From contig NZ_CP054491.1 of NCBI RefSeq assembly GCF_013343005.1, forward strand, positions 558,001 through 622,000: a DNA stretch of 64,000 bases, in the 5' to 3' direction. Below, piece by piece: positions 43,068 through 53,404 of the stretch (positions are counted from its first letter, which is position 1; each line of letters starts with the position of its first letter). Source of the DNA: Candidatus Reidiella endopervernicosa (GTDB taxonomy: Bacteria > Pseudomonadota > Gammaproteobacteria > GCF-013343005). Both the position numbers and the translations under genes were made by a program. The notes below the pieces were generated by a model. It saw nothing but the letters and a program-made list of their open reading frames with translations. It ran no database searches and had not been told where the DNA came from.

Positions 43068-43439
43068 ATGTCAGATTCACCCAAACCGACCGAGATCAAG
43101 CTGCACAAAAAGTCAGCCACACTGGAGATCGGCTTCGATACCGGCGAGAGCTTCACCTATAGCGCCGAGTACCTGCGCACCCACTCACCCTCTGCGGAGG
43201 TGCAGGGTCACGGACCGGGCGAAGAGGTGCTGCAGCTGGGCAAGGAGGATGTCACCATCGAGAAGATCGAGATGGTCGGCAACTACGCGCTCTGCCCAAC
43301 CTTTGATGATAATCATGACTCTGGCCTCTTCGCCTGGGATACACTCTACGATCTCGGCAAGAACTATGAGAGCAACTGGAAGCGCTATCTGGCACGCCTC
43401 GAAGAGGCGGGTTACCAGCGCAAAGATCTCAGCAAATAA
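43068..43439 (+). CDS. DUF971 family protein
   Basis: A 123-residue protein related to the N-terminal zinc domain of gamma-butyrobetaine hydroxylase, with LRTHSPSAEVQGHG and YALCPTFDDNHDSGLFAW. GAGGTAA before ATG 43068 decides the start over an ATG at 43020. The hslU-DUF971-ubiE order is common; function unknown. Confidence 0.9.
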   Translation: MSDSPKPTEIKLHKKSATLEIGFDTGESFTYSAEYLRTHSPSAEVQGHGPGEEVLQLGKEDVTIEKIEMVGNYALCPTFDDNHDSGLFAWDTLYDLGKNYESNWKRYLARLEEAGYQRKDLSK

Positions 43440-43466
43440 AGTATTCAGCGTTAACTGGAGTAGGGC

Positions 43467-44228
43467 ATGGCGGATCAAGGCGAGCAGTCGGATACAACGC
43501 ACTTCGGCTACAAGCAGGTGCCGACTGATGAGAAGGCGAGCCATGTACGCGAGGTCTTCACCTCGGTGGCCGATAAATACGATGTGATGAACGACTTGAT
43601 GTCGCTCGGCATCCATCGTATCTGGAAGCGCTACACCATCGAACTCAGTGGCGTGAAGCGCGGCCAACGGGTACTCGATCTGGCGGGTGGTACCGGAGAT
43701 CTCGCCTCCCGTTTCGCCCGCATGGTCGGTCCCGAGGGTGAGGTGGTGCTGGCCGATATCAACGCCGCGATGCTGCGCAATGGTCGCGAGCGGATGATCG
43801 ATAAGGGCATCGTCGGCAACATTGATTACGCACAGGTCAATGCCGAGTGCCTCCCCTTCCCCGATAACTACTTCGACTGCATCACCATCGCTTTCGGCCT
43901 GCGTAACGTCACCGACAAACAGAAGGCACTTGGCTCGATGCAGCGGGTACTCAAGCCGGGCGGCCGACTGCTGGTGCTGGAGTTCTCCAAACCGGTCACA
44001 CCTGGATTGAAACCGATCTACGATCTCTACTCCTTCAGCCTGCTGCCGCTCATGGGCAAGATCATTGCCAACGACTCGGAGAGCTATCGCTATCTGGCAG
44101 AGTCGATCCGCATGCACCCCGACCAGCAGACCCTGCAGGGGATGATGGAGGAGGCGGGTCTGGAACGCTGCGACTACCACAACCTCAGTGGCGGCATCGT
44201 TGCGCTGCATCGCGGATTCAAGCTGTGA
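43467..44228 (+). CDS. ubiE: Ubiquinone/menaquinone methyltransferase UbiE
   Basis: SAM-dependent C-methyltransferase of quinone synthesis. SAM motif [15 protein letters not shown], ubiE signatures [20 protein letters not shown] and [13 protein letters not shown]. It has 253 residues. It starts a tightly packed run ubiE-RDD-ubiJ-ubiB. Confidence 0.98.
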   Translation: MADQGEQSDTTHFGYKQVPTDEKASHVREVFTSVADKYDVMNDLMSLGIHRIWKRYTIELSGVKRGQRVLDLAGGTGDLASRFARMVGPEGEVVLADINAAMLRNGRERMIDKGIVGNIDYAQVNAECLPFPDNYFDCITIAFGLRNVTDKQKALGSMQRVLKPGGRLLVLEFSKPVTPGLKPIYDLYSFSLLPLMGKIIANDSESYRYLAESIRMHPDQQTLQGMMEEAGLERCDYHNLSGGIVALHRGFKL

Positions 44229-44701
44229 CAGAAACGGGGTCGGTGATCTATGCCGGCTTCCTGCGACGCACCCTGGCGACGCTGATTGACCTCATCCTGC
44301 TCGCCCTGTTGGGCAGCCTCCTTCTCTACCTGCTTGATTTGGCAGAGCTACATGCCGTCTCACCGCCGTTCGAACGTGAGTTGATGGAGCTGACGATTAA
44401 TAGCGTGCTACCGCTGATGTTGTTGACCGGCTTCTGGATGCTACTTCGTGCAACACCCGGCAAGCTGCTCTGTGACTGTCAGGTGGTCAGTGCCAGCACG
44501 GGAGAGGGGATCAACGGCAGTCAGACACTGCTGCGTCTGTTCGGCTATCTGCTCAATATTGCCACCCTTGGGCTCGGCTTCCTCTGGTTGCTTTTCGACC
44601 GACGAGCGCAGGGGCTGCACGATAAGCTTGCCGGTAGTGTGGTTGTGGTGGAAGATGACGCGCTGATTACGATAGAACAATGGCTGGAGTCATACCGTTG
44701 A
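44225..44701 (+). CDS. RDD-family membrane protein
   Basis: A 158-residue inner-membrane protein with three hydrophobic segments. It shows the RDD-type start [15 protein letters not shown] and the usual [16 protein letters not shown] start overlaps ubiE by four bases. Transport roles have been proposed for the family; none is shown here. Confidence 0.85.
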   Translation: MTETGSVIYAGFLRRTLATLIDLILLALLGSLLLYLLDLAELHAVSPPFERELMELTINSVLPLMLLTGFWMLLRATPGKLLCDCQVVSASTGEGINGSQTLLRLFGYLLNIATLGLGFLWLLFDRRAQGLHDKLAGSVVVVEDDALITIEQWLESYR

Positions 44702-45306
44702 AGAGTCCCCTAATGCTGCTCTCTACAATTGAGAGCGCTATCAATAACTACATTGCGCTCGATCCGCAGGCTGCAGAGCGCTTTATCGCCCTGGAGGGGC
44801 GGGTCGTCGGCATTGAGCTACGAGGACTCGATCTGAAGTTCTACCTGTTGCCAGGTCGCACCTTTCAGGTCGTCGGTGACTATGCGGGCGAGCCCGATGT
44901 CTGGATCGTCGGCGCACCGCTGGCGCTGATGCGCCTCACCCTCAGCGACACCAAAGACGGGCTGTTTGGGGGTGATGTAGAGATTAGTGGCGATAGCGAC
45001 CTGGGTCACCGTTTTCAGCAACTGCTCGAGCGTATCGAGGTCGACTGGGAGGAGCACCTCTCGCATCTTACGGGTGATGTGATCGCCCACCAGCTTGGCA
45101 ACCTGTTTCGTGGAGCTCTCAAATGGGGTGAGCAGTCGAGCGAGAGTCTGCGTCAGGATCTATCGGAATATCTGCGTGAGGAGCAGCAACTGCTGCCCAA
45201 TCGTGATGAGGTTGAAGCGTTTATGCAGGGTGTCGATGAGACGCGTATGGCCGTTGAGCGGTTTGAGATGAGATTCAAACGCTTGCGCGAGAGGGTGTCA
45301 CAGTGA
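44698..45306 (+). CDS. ubiJ: Ubiquinone biosynthesis accessory factor UbiJ
   Basis: SCP2-domain lipid-binding protein that helps assemble the aerobic ubiquinone complex. TTG 44698 ([13 protein letters not shown]) overlaps the RDD stop and aligns in length with the E. coli N-terminus; ATG 44680 and ATG 44713 are alternatives. SCP2 core GDYAGEPDVWIVGAPLAL and a C-terminal coiled coil of about 60 residues. Confidence 0.92.
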   Translation: MKSPLMLLSTIESAINNYIALDPQAAERFIALEGRVVGIELRGLDLKFYLLPGRTFQVVGDYAGEPDVWIVGAPLALMRLTLSDTKDGLFGGDVEISGDSDLGHRFQQLLERIEVDWEEHLSHLTGDVIAHQLGNLFRGALKWGEQSSESLRQDLSEYLREEQQLLPNRDEVEAFMQGVDETRMAVERFEMRFKRLRERVSQ

Positions 45307-46961
45307 TTCGTCCCGCCCAGATCATCCACCTGATGCGTATCAACCGGGTGCTGCTGCGCCACGGCCTCGATGAGATCATTCTCGCCACCCATCTGTTCCG
45401 CCCACTGCGCTTTATGCGTCTGGTTTCACCCGGCTACTGGCTGCGCGGTCGCCTCGGTGACAGGGGTGAGCGAATCCGTGAAGCACTCGAGGAGCTGGGG
45501 CCGATCTTCGTCAAGTTCGGCCAAATCCTCTCCACTCGCCGCGATCTGCTGCCAGACGATATCGCCGACGAGCTGGCCAAGCTGCAGGATCGTGTACCCC
45601 CCTTCCACGGTGGTGATGCGCGCCGCATCGTCGAGAAGGCCTACGGCAAGCCAGTTGAGCAGATCTTCAAACAGTTCTCCGAGGAGCCGCTCGCCTCGGC
45701 ATCGATCGCACAGGTCCATGCCGCGCAACTCTTCGATGGTAGTGATGTGGTGGTCAAGGTACTGCGCCCCGATATCGAGAAGACCATTCGCTGCGATGTT
45801 GCACTGCTCTATACCATCGCCAGGCTGGCGCAACGCTACTGGAGCGATGGCCGGCGACTGCGCCCGGTTGAGGTGATCGAGGAGTTCGAGAAGACCATCC
45901 ATGATGAGCTCGACCTGGTACGTGAGGCGGGCAACGCCTCGCAACTGCGTCGTAACTTCACTGACATCCCCGATCTCTATATTCCCGAGGTGCACTGGCC
46001 GCTTTGTAAGCGCAATGTGATGGTGATGGAGCGTGTCTATGGCACGCCTATTGGTGATATGGCGGCGCTGCGTGCCCAGGGCGTTGATATGAAGCGGCTT
46101 GGTGAACTGGGGGTCGAGGTCTTCTTTACCCAGGTCTTCCGCCACAACTTCTTCCACGCTGATATGCACCCCGGCAATATCTTTATCTCCGACGAGGGCA
46201 ACTACATTGCAGTCGATTTTGGCATTGTCGGTGTACTGAGCGATGTCGATCAACGTTATCTGGCAGAAAACTTTCTCGCCTTCTTCCATCGTGACTACCG
46301 CCGCGTTGCAGAGCTGCACGTCGAATCCTCCTGGGTGCCGGAGGGCACGCGGGTCGAGGAGTTTGAGTCGGCGATTCGTAGCGTCTGCGAACCGATCTTT
46401 GAGCGCCCGATAAAAGAGATCTCATTTGGCCATCTACTGCTGCGCCTGTTCCAGACAGCACGTCGCTTCGACATGGAGATCCAGCCGCAGCTGGTTCTGT
46501 TGCAGAAGACGCTGCTCAATATCGAAGGGTTGGGTCGCTATCTCTACCCCGATCTCGATCTGTGGCAGACCGCCAAGCCATTCCTGGAGCGCTGGATGAG
46601 TGAGCAGGTAGGCGCTCGCGCCATGTTCCGCCACGCCAAGGAGAAGGTGCCGGAGTGGACCGAGAAGCTGCCGGAGCTACCGGGACTGATGCACGATGTG
46701 CTCGATAAGGCGGCCAGTGGGCGTCTACAGGTAGAGTGGAATAGTAGCGAGCTGAGTCAGCTGCGTCGCGATCTGAAGGTGGCAAACAGACGTACGGTAA
46801 TGACCCTTATTGGTTCAGCTGCGGTGATCAGTGCCGCAGTGCTGCTAGGCCTTGATGGTTACTCACCGCGCATGGTCTACGATGCGCCACTGCTCAGCTG
46901 GGTGCTAGGTGTTGCAGGTATCGCACTCTGGATCTTTGCCTGGCCTGATGATGAGACGTAG
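45303..46961 (+). CDS. ubiB: Ubiquinone biosynthesis regulatory kinase-like UbiB
   Basis: Atypical ADCK/ABC1 kinase-like ATPase needed for coenzyme Q synthesis. KxGQ motif in FVKFGQILSTRRDLLP, alanine-rich loop ASASIAQVHAA, HADMHPGNIF and DFGIVG. Two C-terminal membrane helices. It has 552 residues; GTG start overlaps ubiJ by four bases. Confidence 0.98.
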   Translation: MIRPAQIIHLMRINRVLLRHGLDEIILATHLFRPLRFMRLVSPGYWLRGRLGDRGERIREALEELGPIFVKFGQILSTRRDLLPDDIADELAKLQDRVPPFHGGDARRIVEKAYGKPVEQIFKQFSEEPLASASIAQVHAAQLFDGSDVVVKVLRPDIEKTIRCDVALLYTIARLAQRYWSDGRRLRPVEVIEEFEKTIHDELDLVREAGNASQLRRNFTDIPDLYIPEVHWPLCKRNVMVMERVYGTPIGDMAALRAQGVDMKRLGELGVEVFFTQVFRHNFFHADMHPGNIFISDEGNYIAVDFGIVGVLSDVDQRYLAENFLAFFHRDYRRVAELHVESSWVPEGTRVEEFESAIRSVCEPIFERPIKEISFGHLLLRLFQTARRFDMEIQPQLVLLQKTLLNIEGLGRYLYPDLDLWQTAKPFLERWMSEQVGARAMFRHAKEKVPEWTEKLPELPGLMHDVLDKAASGRLQVEWNSSELSQLRRDLKVANRRTVMTLIGSAAVISAAVLLGLDGYSPRMVYDAPLLSWVLGVAGIALWIFAWPDDET

Positions 46962-47027
46962 TTCCGAATCATGGCTGTTCTTCTGCCACTAATTCACCAC
47001 TCGATAGCATCTTTACGTTCCCTTAAA

Positions 47028-47100
47028 GCAGAGAGAATGCTCTGCACTGAAATCATCTACACGCTATTTCCCAGTGAGTCATTCAGGTATGCCGTACCTG
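47028..47100. other. Inverted repeats in the ubiB to hemerythrin-like gap
   Basis: The 227-base gap contains GCAGAG-(6)-CTCTGC at 47028-47045, perhaps a weak ubiB terminator, and a CAGGTA-(5)-TACCTG palindrome at 47084-47100, a possible regulator site before the next gene. Nothing else is evident. Confidence 0.4.
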
Positions 47101-47188
47101 CGCTTATTGGTGGTGGAACAGAGTGCCGATGAGGACTAGGATAGGGACATAACAAAAGACAAAACTAGATAAAAACGAAGGGGGGAGC

Positions 47189-47614
47189 ATGGAGTTTCAA
47201 CTAGAAAAACTGACTAAGCAGAACCGAGAAATCGAAGAGCTCTGTAAGGTACTACTGGTCGTGGTAGAGAGTGAGGCGGCAACCTGTACACAGGTCTCGC
47301 GTGAGCTGTTTGAGCGTTTTAGTGACAAGGTAATTGCCCATCTCACACTCGAGGATGCGGCGCTCTACTCCAATCTGCTCGATCATGATGATAAGGGTGT
47401 CAACGAGATGGCGACGCGTTACCTAAACGGTGCCAGAGAGTTGAAACGTCTCTTTACCAGCTATGAGCGGACCTGGTGCAAACCAGCAGAGAAGAAGAAT
47501 CGTGACCACGGCAAGTTTGCTGAAGAGACCCGTGAGATCTTCCGTCTGGTGATGGAACGCATCAGCAAAGAGGATCATGAGTTCTTCTCAGCTGTAGCAG
47601 CCATTCAAGGTTAA
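47189..47614 (+). CDS. Hemerythrin-like helical-bundle protein, degenerate ligands
   Basis: A 141-residue all-helical protein recalling the bacterial hemerythrin/HHE fold. It keeps HLTLEDAALYSNL (the HxxxE/D pair), but the first histidine is replaced (TKQNREIEEL where D-H is usual). The last helix reads RISKEDHEFF with the canonical His shifted. Iron binding may therefore be weak or lost. GGGGGAGC precedes the ATG. Assignment rests on pattern only. Confidence 0.6.
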   Translation: MEFQLEKLTKQNREIEELCKVLLVVVESEAATCTQVSRELFERFSDKVIAHLTLEDAALYSNLLDHDDKGVNEMATRYLNGARELKRLFTSYERTWCKPAEKKNRDHGKFAEETREIFRLVMERISKEDHEFFSAVAAIQG

Positions 47615-47650
47615 CCTGCCTAACTGTTCAATATAGGTTGGTCATAGATA

Positions 47651-47686
47651 AAAGCCGTGAGCCTCTACCGAGGCCACGGCTTTTTT
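47651..47686. terminator. Terminator between convergent genes
   Basis: AAGCCGTG(A)GCCTC pairs with GAGGC-CACGGCTT around a TACC loop, with one bulged base and a T6 run after it. It ends the hemerythrin-like transcript and overlaps the stop of yajL. Confidence 0.85.
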
Positions 47687-48236
47687 ATGGCCGAACCAAG
47701 CTCGCCTCAACCTGATCGCGAGTGGTTTTGTCGCAAAGCTGCTCAATCAGATGCAGAGCGAAATCGAGCGCGGTACCGGGGCCGCGGGAGGTGATGATCT
47801 TGCCGTCCTGCACCACCGCGGCGTTACGGTAGTTCATGCCGCTAATCTCCATCTTATCGAGTACACCGGGGTAACTGGTGGCACTGCGACCATCAAGCAG
47901 ACCGATGTTGGCGAGTACCTTGGGTGCGGCGCAGATGGCGGCGGTGAATTTTCCGCTGTCGGCCATTTTCTTCAGTAGGTCTGCAATGCGTGGGTCGTTG
48001 TCGAGGTGGTCGGCACCGGGCAGGCCACCAGGGAGCACCACCATGTCGTAGTCATGCTGAAGGGCCTCATCGAGCGTGGTGTCGGCGATCAGCACCACTC
48101 CGCGTGAGGCGGTTATTGGGCCCGCATCAAGACTGGCGGTAGTGACTTCTATTTCGGCACGACGGAGCAGGTCGATCAGGGTGACTGCTTCAAGCTCTTC
48201 ACAGCCCTGGGCTAGTGGGATAAGGATGCTTGCCAT
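47685..48236 (-). CDS. yajL: DJ-1/PfpI family protein YajL
   Basis: Protein/nucleotide protection enzyme of the DJ-1 family. The reactive cysteine is in AAICAAPKVLA near residue 105, with E at position 14-15 (QGCEELEAVT). It has 183 residues. Its start overlaps the preceding yibQ-like gene by 25 bases. Confidence 0.92.
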   Translation of the reverse strand: MASILIPLAQGCEELEAVTLIDLLRRAEIEVTTASLDAGPITASRGVVLIADTTLDEALQHDYDMVVLPGGLPGADHLDNDPRIADLLKKMADSGKFTAAICAAPKVLANIGLLDGRSATSYPGVLDKMEISGMNYRNAAVVQDGKIITSRGPGTALDFALHLIEQLCDKTTRDQVEASLVRP

Positions 48237-48985
48237 GTGGTTTCTCCTTCGCTTCTCTTTTGCAGTAGCGAGGAGACGGGAACCAGTTCAACACCCAGCT
48301 CCGCGAGCTGCGGTAGCATCTCCTCGAGTACGCTAAGTGTAGACCCGTATGGGTGGCCGATGCCGATGGCGCTGCCGTCTCGGTGGGCGCTGCGAATCAG
48401 CCGCTTGAACTGGTAGCGAATTTGCTCGGGATCGATATCGTGGTCGAGAAAGACCTTGCGTTCAGCGGTGACGATGCCGTTCTCGCGTGCGATCTGTGGT
48501 GCGACGCTTTGGGTGGTGGTGCGGCTGTCGATAAAGAAGAGGTTACCGCTCGTCTTTAGCTCCTCCATCAGCCACTGCATGTGGCCGGGGTGGCGAGTCA
48601 GCAGGCTGCCCATGTGGTTATTGACTCCGCTGGCGTGGGGAATCGATTTAAGGCTCTCGCGAATGCTCTGGCGGAAATCGTTCTCGCTCATGTGCAGGGT
48701 GAGGGCGCCGGGACCGAGTGGTGCGGGCTGCTCGGACTCCATCGGCAGGTGCAGCATCACCTCTTTACCCATGCAGTTGGCAAACTCTGCCAGACGGCGA
48801 CTGTAGGGGGTGTGGGGGAGGATGGCGTAGCTGAGCGCGCCGGGCAGCTCAATGGCGCGATTACCGGCCTGTAGCCGATCTCCCATATCATCGATGATGA
48901 TACTGATACGCGGCCTTTCGGCCGCACTAACCTGTGTCGAGATAAGCAGTAGAGCCGCCAGCAGTAGGCGGGAGAAACCGAGCAC
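48212..48985 (-). CDS. Divergent polysaccharide deacetylase family protein (YibQ-like)
   Basis: Periplasmic protein with a signal peptide (LLLAALLLISTQVSAA) and the NodB-like fold of the DUF610 family (ISIIIDDMGD, HLPMES, NNHMGSLLT, GHPYGSTL). It has 257 residues. It is the last cell-wall gene of the gpmI-envC-ctpA-yibQ order. Confidence 0.9.
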   Translation of the reverse strand: MLGFSRLLLAALLLISTQVSAAERPRISIIIDDMGDRLQAGNRAIELPGALSYAILPHTPYSRRLAEFANCMGKEVMLHLPMESEQPAPLGPGALTLHMSENDFRQSIRESLKSIPHASGVNNHMGSLLTRHPGHMQWLMEELKTSGNLFFIDSRTTTQSVAPQIARENGIVTAERKVFLDHDIDPEQIRYQFKRLIRSAHRDGSAIGIGHPYGSTLSVLEEMLPQLAELGVELVPVSSLLQKRSEGETTWQASLSH

Positions 48986-48987
48986 GT

Positions 48988-50298
48988 CTACATTCCGTGA
49001 GCGCGCTGGATGGCCATTCCCTTAAGCAGGTTTAGAGCCTCGTAGAGTGGATAGTCCTTGCTGGCAAGGGAGACCTTCTCCTCTTTCTTGTCACTCTCAC
49101 CGCTCTTCTCGGACTTGTTGCCATTGCCGTTCTGCAGATGACCTGTCAGGTCTGCCTCTTTTACTGAGGTGACGACGGGGCTTTGCGCGGCCTCGACCTT
49201 GAGGCGGTCGAGAATGATATCTGGCTCAATGCCCTCGGCCTGAATTGAGCGGCCTGAAGGTGTGAAGTAACGGGCAGTGGTGAGCTTGATGCCAGTCTTG
49301 CTGTTCATCGGCAGAATGGTCTGCACAGAGCCCTTTCCGAAGCTCTTGGTACCGACGATCAGGCCACGCTTGTGATCCTGCAGGGCGCCGGCAACGATTT
49401 CGGAGGCCGATGCCGATCCACCATTGATCAGTACGACTAAGGGTGCGCCGTCTATCTGGTCACCCGGCTTGGCATTGAAGCGCATCTGTGAGTCATCAAT
49501 ACGCCCCTCGGTGTAGACCACCAGGCCCTTCTCGAGGAAGACATCGGAGACGCCCACGGCGGCATTAAGCACACCACCAGGATTGTTACGCAGATCGAGC
49601 ACCAGGCCCTTCAGTGGACCATCGTTCTCCTTCTTCAGATCGGAGATCGCCTGCTTCAGGTTGGGGCCGGTCTTGGAGCGGAACTGGGAGACACGTACAT
49701 AGCCGAAGCCATCCTCAAGCATCCGTTTTTTCACACTCTTCACTTTGATCACGGCGCGCTCAATGGTGATCTTGAGTGGTTTGTCGAGACCGTTGCGGAC
49801 GATGGTCAGCTCGATGTCGGTCCCTGGCTTGCCGCGCATGACCTTGACCGCGTCGTTGAGGGTCATTCCCTTAACGGGTGCGTCGTCGAGTCGTATCACC
49901 AGGTCACCTGCCTGTACGCCGGCGCGTTGTGCCGGGGTGTCGTCGATCGGGGCGACCACCTTAACAAAACCATCCTCCATGGTGACCTCGATACCGAGAC
50001 CGCCAAACTGGCCGCTGGTGCCGACCTGTAGTTCGGTGAACTCATCCTCGTTGAGGTAGGCAGAGTGGGGATCGAGACCAGAGAGCATGCCGCGAATGGC
50101 GTTCTCCAGCAGGGTCTTGTCATCAACCTCTTCAACATAGTCGCTTTTAATCCGGGCGAAGACCTCGGTGAAGGTGCGCAGCTCATCAATCGGCACGGCG
50201 GTGCTGGTCGCTTCTCGCTGGGCGAGGACACCGTGGCCAAGGGAGAGGCCGATGCCTACTACGACACCGCTGATGAGGGCAGGAATGTATCTATTCAT
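48988..50298 (-). CDS. ctpA: S41 carboxyl-terminal processing peptidase
   Basis: Periplasmic serine protease. Signal/anchor at the N-terminus (YIPALISGVVVGIGLSL), PDZ domain (VVAPIDDTPAQRAGVQAGD), then S41 domain with Ser in GGSASASEIVAGAL and Lys in GTKSFGKGSVQT. A Lys/Glu-rich low-complexity stretch lies near residue 400. It has 436 residues. It is in an operon with envC, the usual partner. Confidence 0.95.
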   Translation of the reverse strand: MNRYIPALISGVVVGIGLSLGHGVLAQREATSTAVPIDELRTFTEVFARIKSDYVEEVDDKTLLENAIRGMLSGLDPHSAYLNEDEFTELQVGTSGQFGGLGIEVTMEDGFVKVVAPIDDTPAQRAGVQAGDLVIRLDDAPVKGMTLNDAVKVMRGKPGTDIELTIVRNGLDKPLKITIERAVIKVKSVKKRMLEDGFGYVRVSQFRSKTGPNLKQAISDLKKENDGPLKGLVLDLRNNPGGVLNAAVGVSDVFLEKGLVVYTEGRIDDSQMRFNAKPGDQIDGAPLVVLINGGSASASEIVAGALQDHKRGLIVGTKSFGKGSVQTILPMNSKTGIKLTTARYFTPSGRSIQAEGIEPDIILDRLKVEAAQSPVVTSVKEADLTGHLQNGNGNKSEKSGESDKKEEKVSLASKDYPLYEALNLLKGMAIQRAHGM

Positions 50299-50452
50299 TA
50301 TCTGGTCGACTCCAGTGGGTGGGCGTACAGCGTTGGTCCCAGTCCCGAGTTATGGGTATTGGACAGTATAGAGCTGGCGATGTTCTATAACTGACCGATA
50401 TGCGGCGACATTAGCACAGTTCGACGCCTGTTCGTAACGCTTTGGCTGCCGA

Positions 50453-51679
50453 TTAGCCGGTACGGTTATTACGTACCCGGCGGCACCAGCGAACCGGATT
50501 GATCGGTTTGCCCTTGTGACGAATTTCAAAGTAGAGACCGGGCCGGTCCTGACCACCGCTATCACCAACACTGGCGATCGAATCGCCGGTCTCAACCCAG
50601 TCGCCGGCCTCTTTAAACAGGCTGCGATTGTGACCGTAGAGTGACATATAACCGCCACCGTGATCGATGATGATTAGCAGACCAAAACCGCGTAACCAGT
50701 CGGCATAGGCAACACGCCCCTGTGAGATTGAGTTGACCGTGCTTCCCTCCTTGCTGTCGATCAGTACACCCCGCCAGGTCAGGTTACCAACCGGACGCTG
50801 GGTGCCGAAGCGTGCTGCCAAGCGGCCCTTGGTGGGCCAGCTGAGCTTGCCTTTGCGTTTGTTGAAGGGGCGGGTGTCGCGCTCGGGGATGTCGGCCAAC
50901 GCTTGATCGAGTGCCTTGAGCAGTAGCTCCAGCTGCTTCTCGTTCTTTTTGTAACTGACAAGCTGACGATCGCTACTGGTGATCTCCGCCTTGAGTCGTT
51001 TGAGGGTCTCTTTGCGCTCCGCACGCTCAGATTGAAGTGCCAGCTGCTTGCGGTCGGCCTCCTGTTTGAGGCGATCGATCTCAGCCAGGCGTTGAGTAAT
51101 CTGCTGTTCGACCTGTTGCAGCGCTGTAAGGCTCTCGCGCATGTTCTCAATCTCGCGACTGCGGGCGCGACTGATGTAGTCGTAGTAGACCATCATGCGA
51201 CCGACGGTGGCAGGCTCCTGCTGGTTGAGCAGCAGTTTGATCTGTCCCTGCTGCCCCATTACATAGGCGGAACGCAGCTGGTGGCGTAGGCGCGTCTGTT
51301 GCTGTTGCAGCTGTTGTTGATGGCCGCTGAGCTCCTGTTTGAGCCGTGAGAGTGTTTTCGATTCTCGCTGCTGGCGCCCCTCAATCAGGCGCATGTCACG
51401 GGAGATCTGGTCGATAGCGCGTTCGGTCTTGCGCAGTGAGCGAGCCAGTTGGCTCTCCTCACCACGGGCCTTCTGCAGATCTCGGGTGAGGGTGGTGATC
51501 TGGCTGCGTAGCTGTTTGAGCGTGTCGGCTTTCTGCTGGCGCTCCTTGGCGCTCTGCGCCATCACAAGGGTGGGCAGCAGCAGGAGGGCCAACAGGGGTA
51601 GCCACCGGAGTTGGGTGGCAGGGCGGGTGGTGCGCGGTTTAGGACTCGTCGGTTTCAAAATCGACCAACGGGTGTCCAT
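50453..51679 (-). CDS. envC: Murein hydrolase activator EnvC
   Basis: Periplasmic activator of cell-division amidases. Signal peptide ([16 protein letters not shown]), then about 200 residues of coiled coil, then a LytM/M23 domain. The first zinc ligand position reads WRGVLIDS without the usual His, so the peptidase centre is degenerate as expected for an activator. It has 408 residues. Its start overlaps gpmI by 41 bases. Confidence 0.94.
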   Translation of the reverse strand: MDTRWSILKPTSPKPRTTRPATQLRWLPLLALLLLPTLVMAQSAKERQQKADTLKQLRSQITTLTRDLQKARGEESQLARSLRKTERAIDQISRDMRLIEGRQQRESKTLSRLKQELSGHQQQLQQQQTRLRHQLRSAYVMGQQGQIKLLLNQQEPATVGRMMVYYDYISRARSREIENMRESLTALQQVEQQITQRLAEIDRLKQEADRKQLALQSERAERKETLKRLKAEITSSDRQLVSYKKNEKQLELLLKALDQALADIPERDTRPFNKRKGKLSWPTKGRLAARFGTQRPVGNLTWRGVLIDSKEGSTVNSISQGRVAYADWLRGFGLLIIIDHGGGYMSLYGHNRSLFKEAGDWVETGDSIASVGDSGGQDRPGLYFEIRHKGKPINPVRWCRRVRNNRTG

Positions 51680-53195
51680 TCATCTCCATCGGGATCTCGA
51701 GATCCATCAGGCGCAGCATGGTGGGGGCGATATCGGAGAGGGCACCGTTGTCGAGCATTCTGGCCTCGCGTCCAACGTAGATCAGCGGCACCAGATTGCT
51801 GGTGTGGGCGGTATGGGCCTGCCCGGTATCGAGACCACGCATCTGCTCGGCGTTGCCGTGGTCGGCGGTAATCAACATCTCACCGCCACTCTTCTCGATT
51901 GCCATGTAGACGCGGCCCAGACAGGTATCGAGGGCCTCAATCGCCTCAACGGCGGCATCGAAGTTGCCGGTATGGCCGACCATGTCGGGATTGGCGAAGT
52001 TGCAGATCAACACGTCGTACTGGCCACCCTCAATCGCCTCGACCAGCTTGTCGGTGAGCTCGTTGGCATTCATCTCCGGCTGCAGATCGTAGGTGGCGAC
52101 GTTGGGTGAGGGGATCAGGATGCGGTCCTCGCCCTCGAACGGTTGCTCCTCGCCACCGTTGAAGAAGAAGGTGACGTGGGCGTATTTCTCGGTCTCAGCG
52201 ATACGCAGCTGGCGCATGCCGAGGCTGGAGAGGTGTTTTCCCAGTACATTATTGAGTCGCTCGGCCGGGAAGGCGACCGGAATATCGAACTCTTTATTGT
52301 ATTCAGTAAGACTGACAAAGGCACCGAGCTTAGGTGTGACGGCGCGTTCAAAGCCATCAAAGTCGTCCTCAATGAAGGGTCGCGTGATCTGACGAGCGCG
52401 ATCGGAGCGATAGTTCATGAAGATCAGTGTGTCGCCATCCTGCAGGCACGCCTTCTCATCACCCTCCTGGGCAATGTAGGTTGGCTTAACAAACTCATCG
52501 GTCTCACCGCGCGCGTAGGCCATCTCAAGGGCACGGATCGCATCAGGCGCCTCATACTCCGATTTGCAGCCAGTGATCAGGTCGTAGGCGGCCTGAATAC
52601 GTGGCCAGCGATGGTCGCGATCCATGGCGTAGAAGCGACCAACGATAGAGGCGATACGACCGCTGCCAAGTTTGTTGAACTCATCCTGCATCGAGCGCAG
52701 TGAGACCGCAGCGCTCTTTGGAGGGGTGTCACGGCCATCGAGAAAGGCGTGCAGGAAGACATGTTTGGCACCGCGCTCTACTGCCAATTTGGCCATCGCG
52801 TGGATATGCTCTTCATGGCTATGTACGCCACCGGGTGAGAGCAGACCGAGGATATGGATCGCCTTATCGCTCTCGATGGCTTGATCGACCGCATCGGTGA
52901 GCGTTTTGTTGTTATAGAAAGAGCCGGTCTTGATCGAACGGCTGACGCGGGTGAACTCCTGGTAGACCACGCGACCGGCACCAAGATTGAGGTGTCCAAC
53001 CTCGGAGTTGCCCATCTGGTCGGCCGGCAGGCCCACCTCCGCACCGGATGTGTGGATCAGGGTGTGGGGATAGCGCTCCCACAACCCATCCCAAACAGGG
53101 GTGCTCGCATCATTGATGGCGTTGTAGGAGGTGTTTTCGCTGTAACCCCAACCATCAAGGATGGTGAGTAGCAGTGGCCTGGCATTTGTTGGCAT
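51639..53195 (-). CDS. gpmI: 2,3-bisphosphoglycerate-independent phosphoglycerate mutase
   Basis: Interconverts 2- and 3-phosphoglycerate with two manganese ions. Metal and nucleophile motifs TILDGWGY and [15 protein letters not shown] (catalytic Ser), [11 protein letters not shown]. It has 518 residues, the family size. Confidence 0.98.
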   Translation of the reverse strand: MPTNARPLLLTILDGWGYSENTSYNAINDASTPVWDGLWERYPHTLIHTSGAEVGLPADQMGNSEVGHLNLGAGRVVYQEFTRVSRSIKTGSFYNNKTLTDAVDQAIESDKAIHILGLLSPGGVHSHEEHIHAMAKLAVERGAKHVFLHAFLDGRDTPPKSAAVSLRSMQDEFNKLGSGRIASIVGRFYAMDRDHRWPRIQAAYDLITGCKSEYEAPDAIRALEMAYARGETDEFVKPTYIAQEGDEKACLQDGDTLIFMNYRSDRARQITRPFIEDDFDGFERAVTPKLGAFVSLTEYNKEFDIPVAFPAERLNNVLGKHLSSLGMRQLRIAETEKYAHVTFFFNGGEEQPFEGEDRILIPSPNVATYDLQPEMNANELTDKLVEAIEGGQYDVLICNFANPDMVGHTGNFDAAVEAIEALDTCLGRVYMAIEKSGGEMLITADHGNAEQMRGLDTGQAHTAHTSNLVPLIYVGREARMLDNGALSDIAPTMLRLMDLEIPMEMNGHPLVDFETDES

Positions 53196-53336
53196 CGATC
53201 TGGCTTAACAGTAGGTTGGTTGTGACGATAAATTGGGGTAAGTCTAGCTTCTGTTCCGAACGCTTGCTACGCCCGCTTGCCGACCTGTCGAAGGCTGTCG
53301 AGCGGTGAATTGTACACGAGAAGTTGGGAAACCAAT

Positions 53337-53362
53337 GCTATTACAGTATATTATTGTATAGC
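53337..53362 (+). promoter_or_regulatory. Candidate operator of the BigR/SqrR-like repressor
   Basis: GCTA-T-TACA-(9)-TGTA-TAGC, an AT-rich inverted repeat with one bulged base, overlaps a TATATT/TATTGT -10-like stretch about 43 bases before the regulator start. It resembles the AT-rich operators of persulfide-sensing ArsR repressors. Confidence 0.5.
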
Positions 53363-53404
53363 GTTTCTTTGATTGTCGCCATTTCAGAACAGAAACTAGG
53401 TGCT

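Noticed and set aside
43185-44210. Long minus-strand open frame opposite DUF971 and ubiE (341 codons)
   Set aside because: It crosses two well-supported genes on the other strand and resembles nothing known.
45426-46319. Long minus-strand open frame opposite ubiB (297 codons)
   Set aside because: It is the shadow of the ubiB codon pattern; no recognisable domain and no start site.
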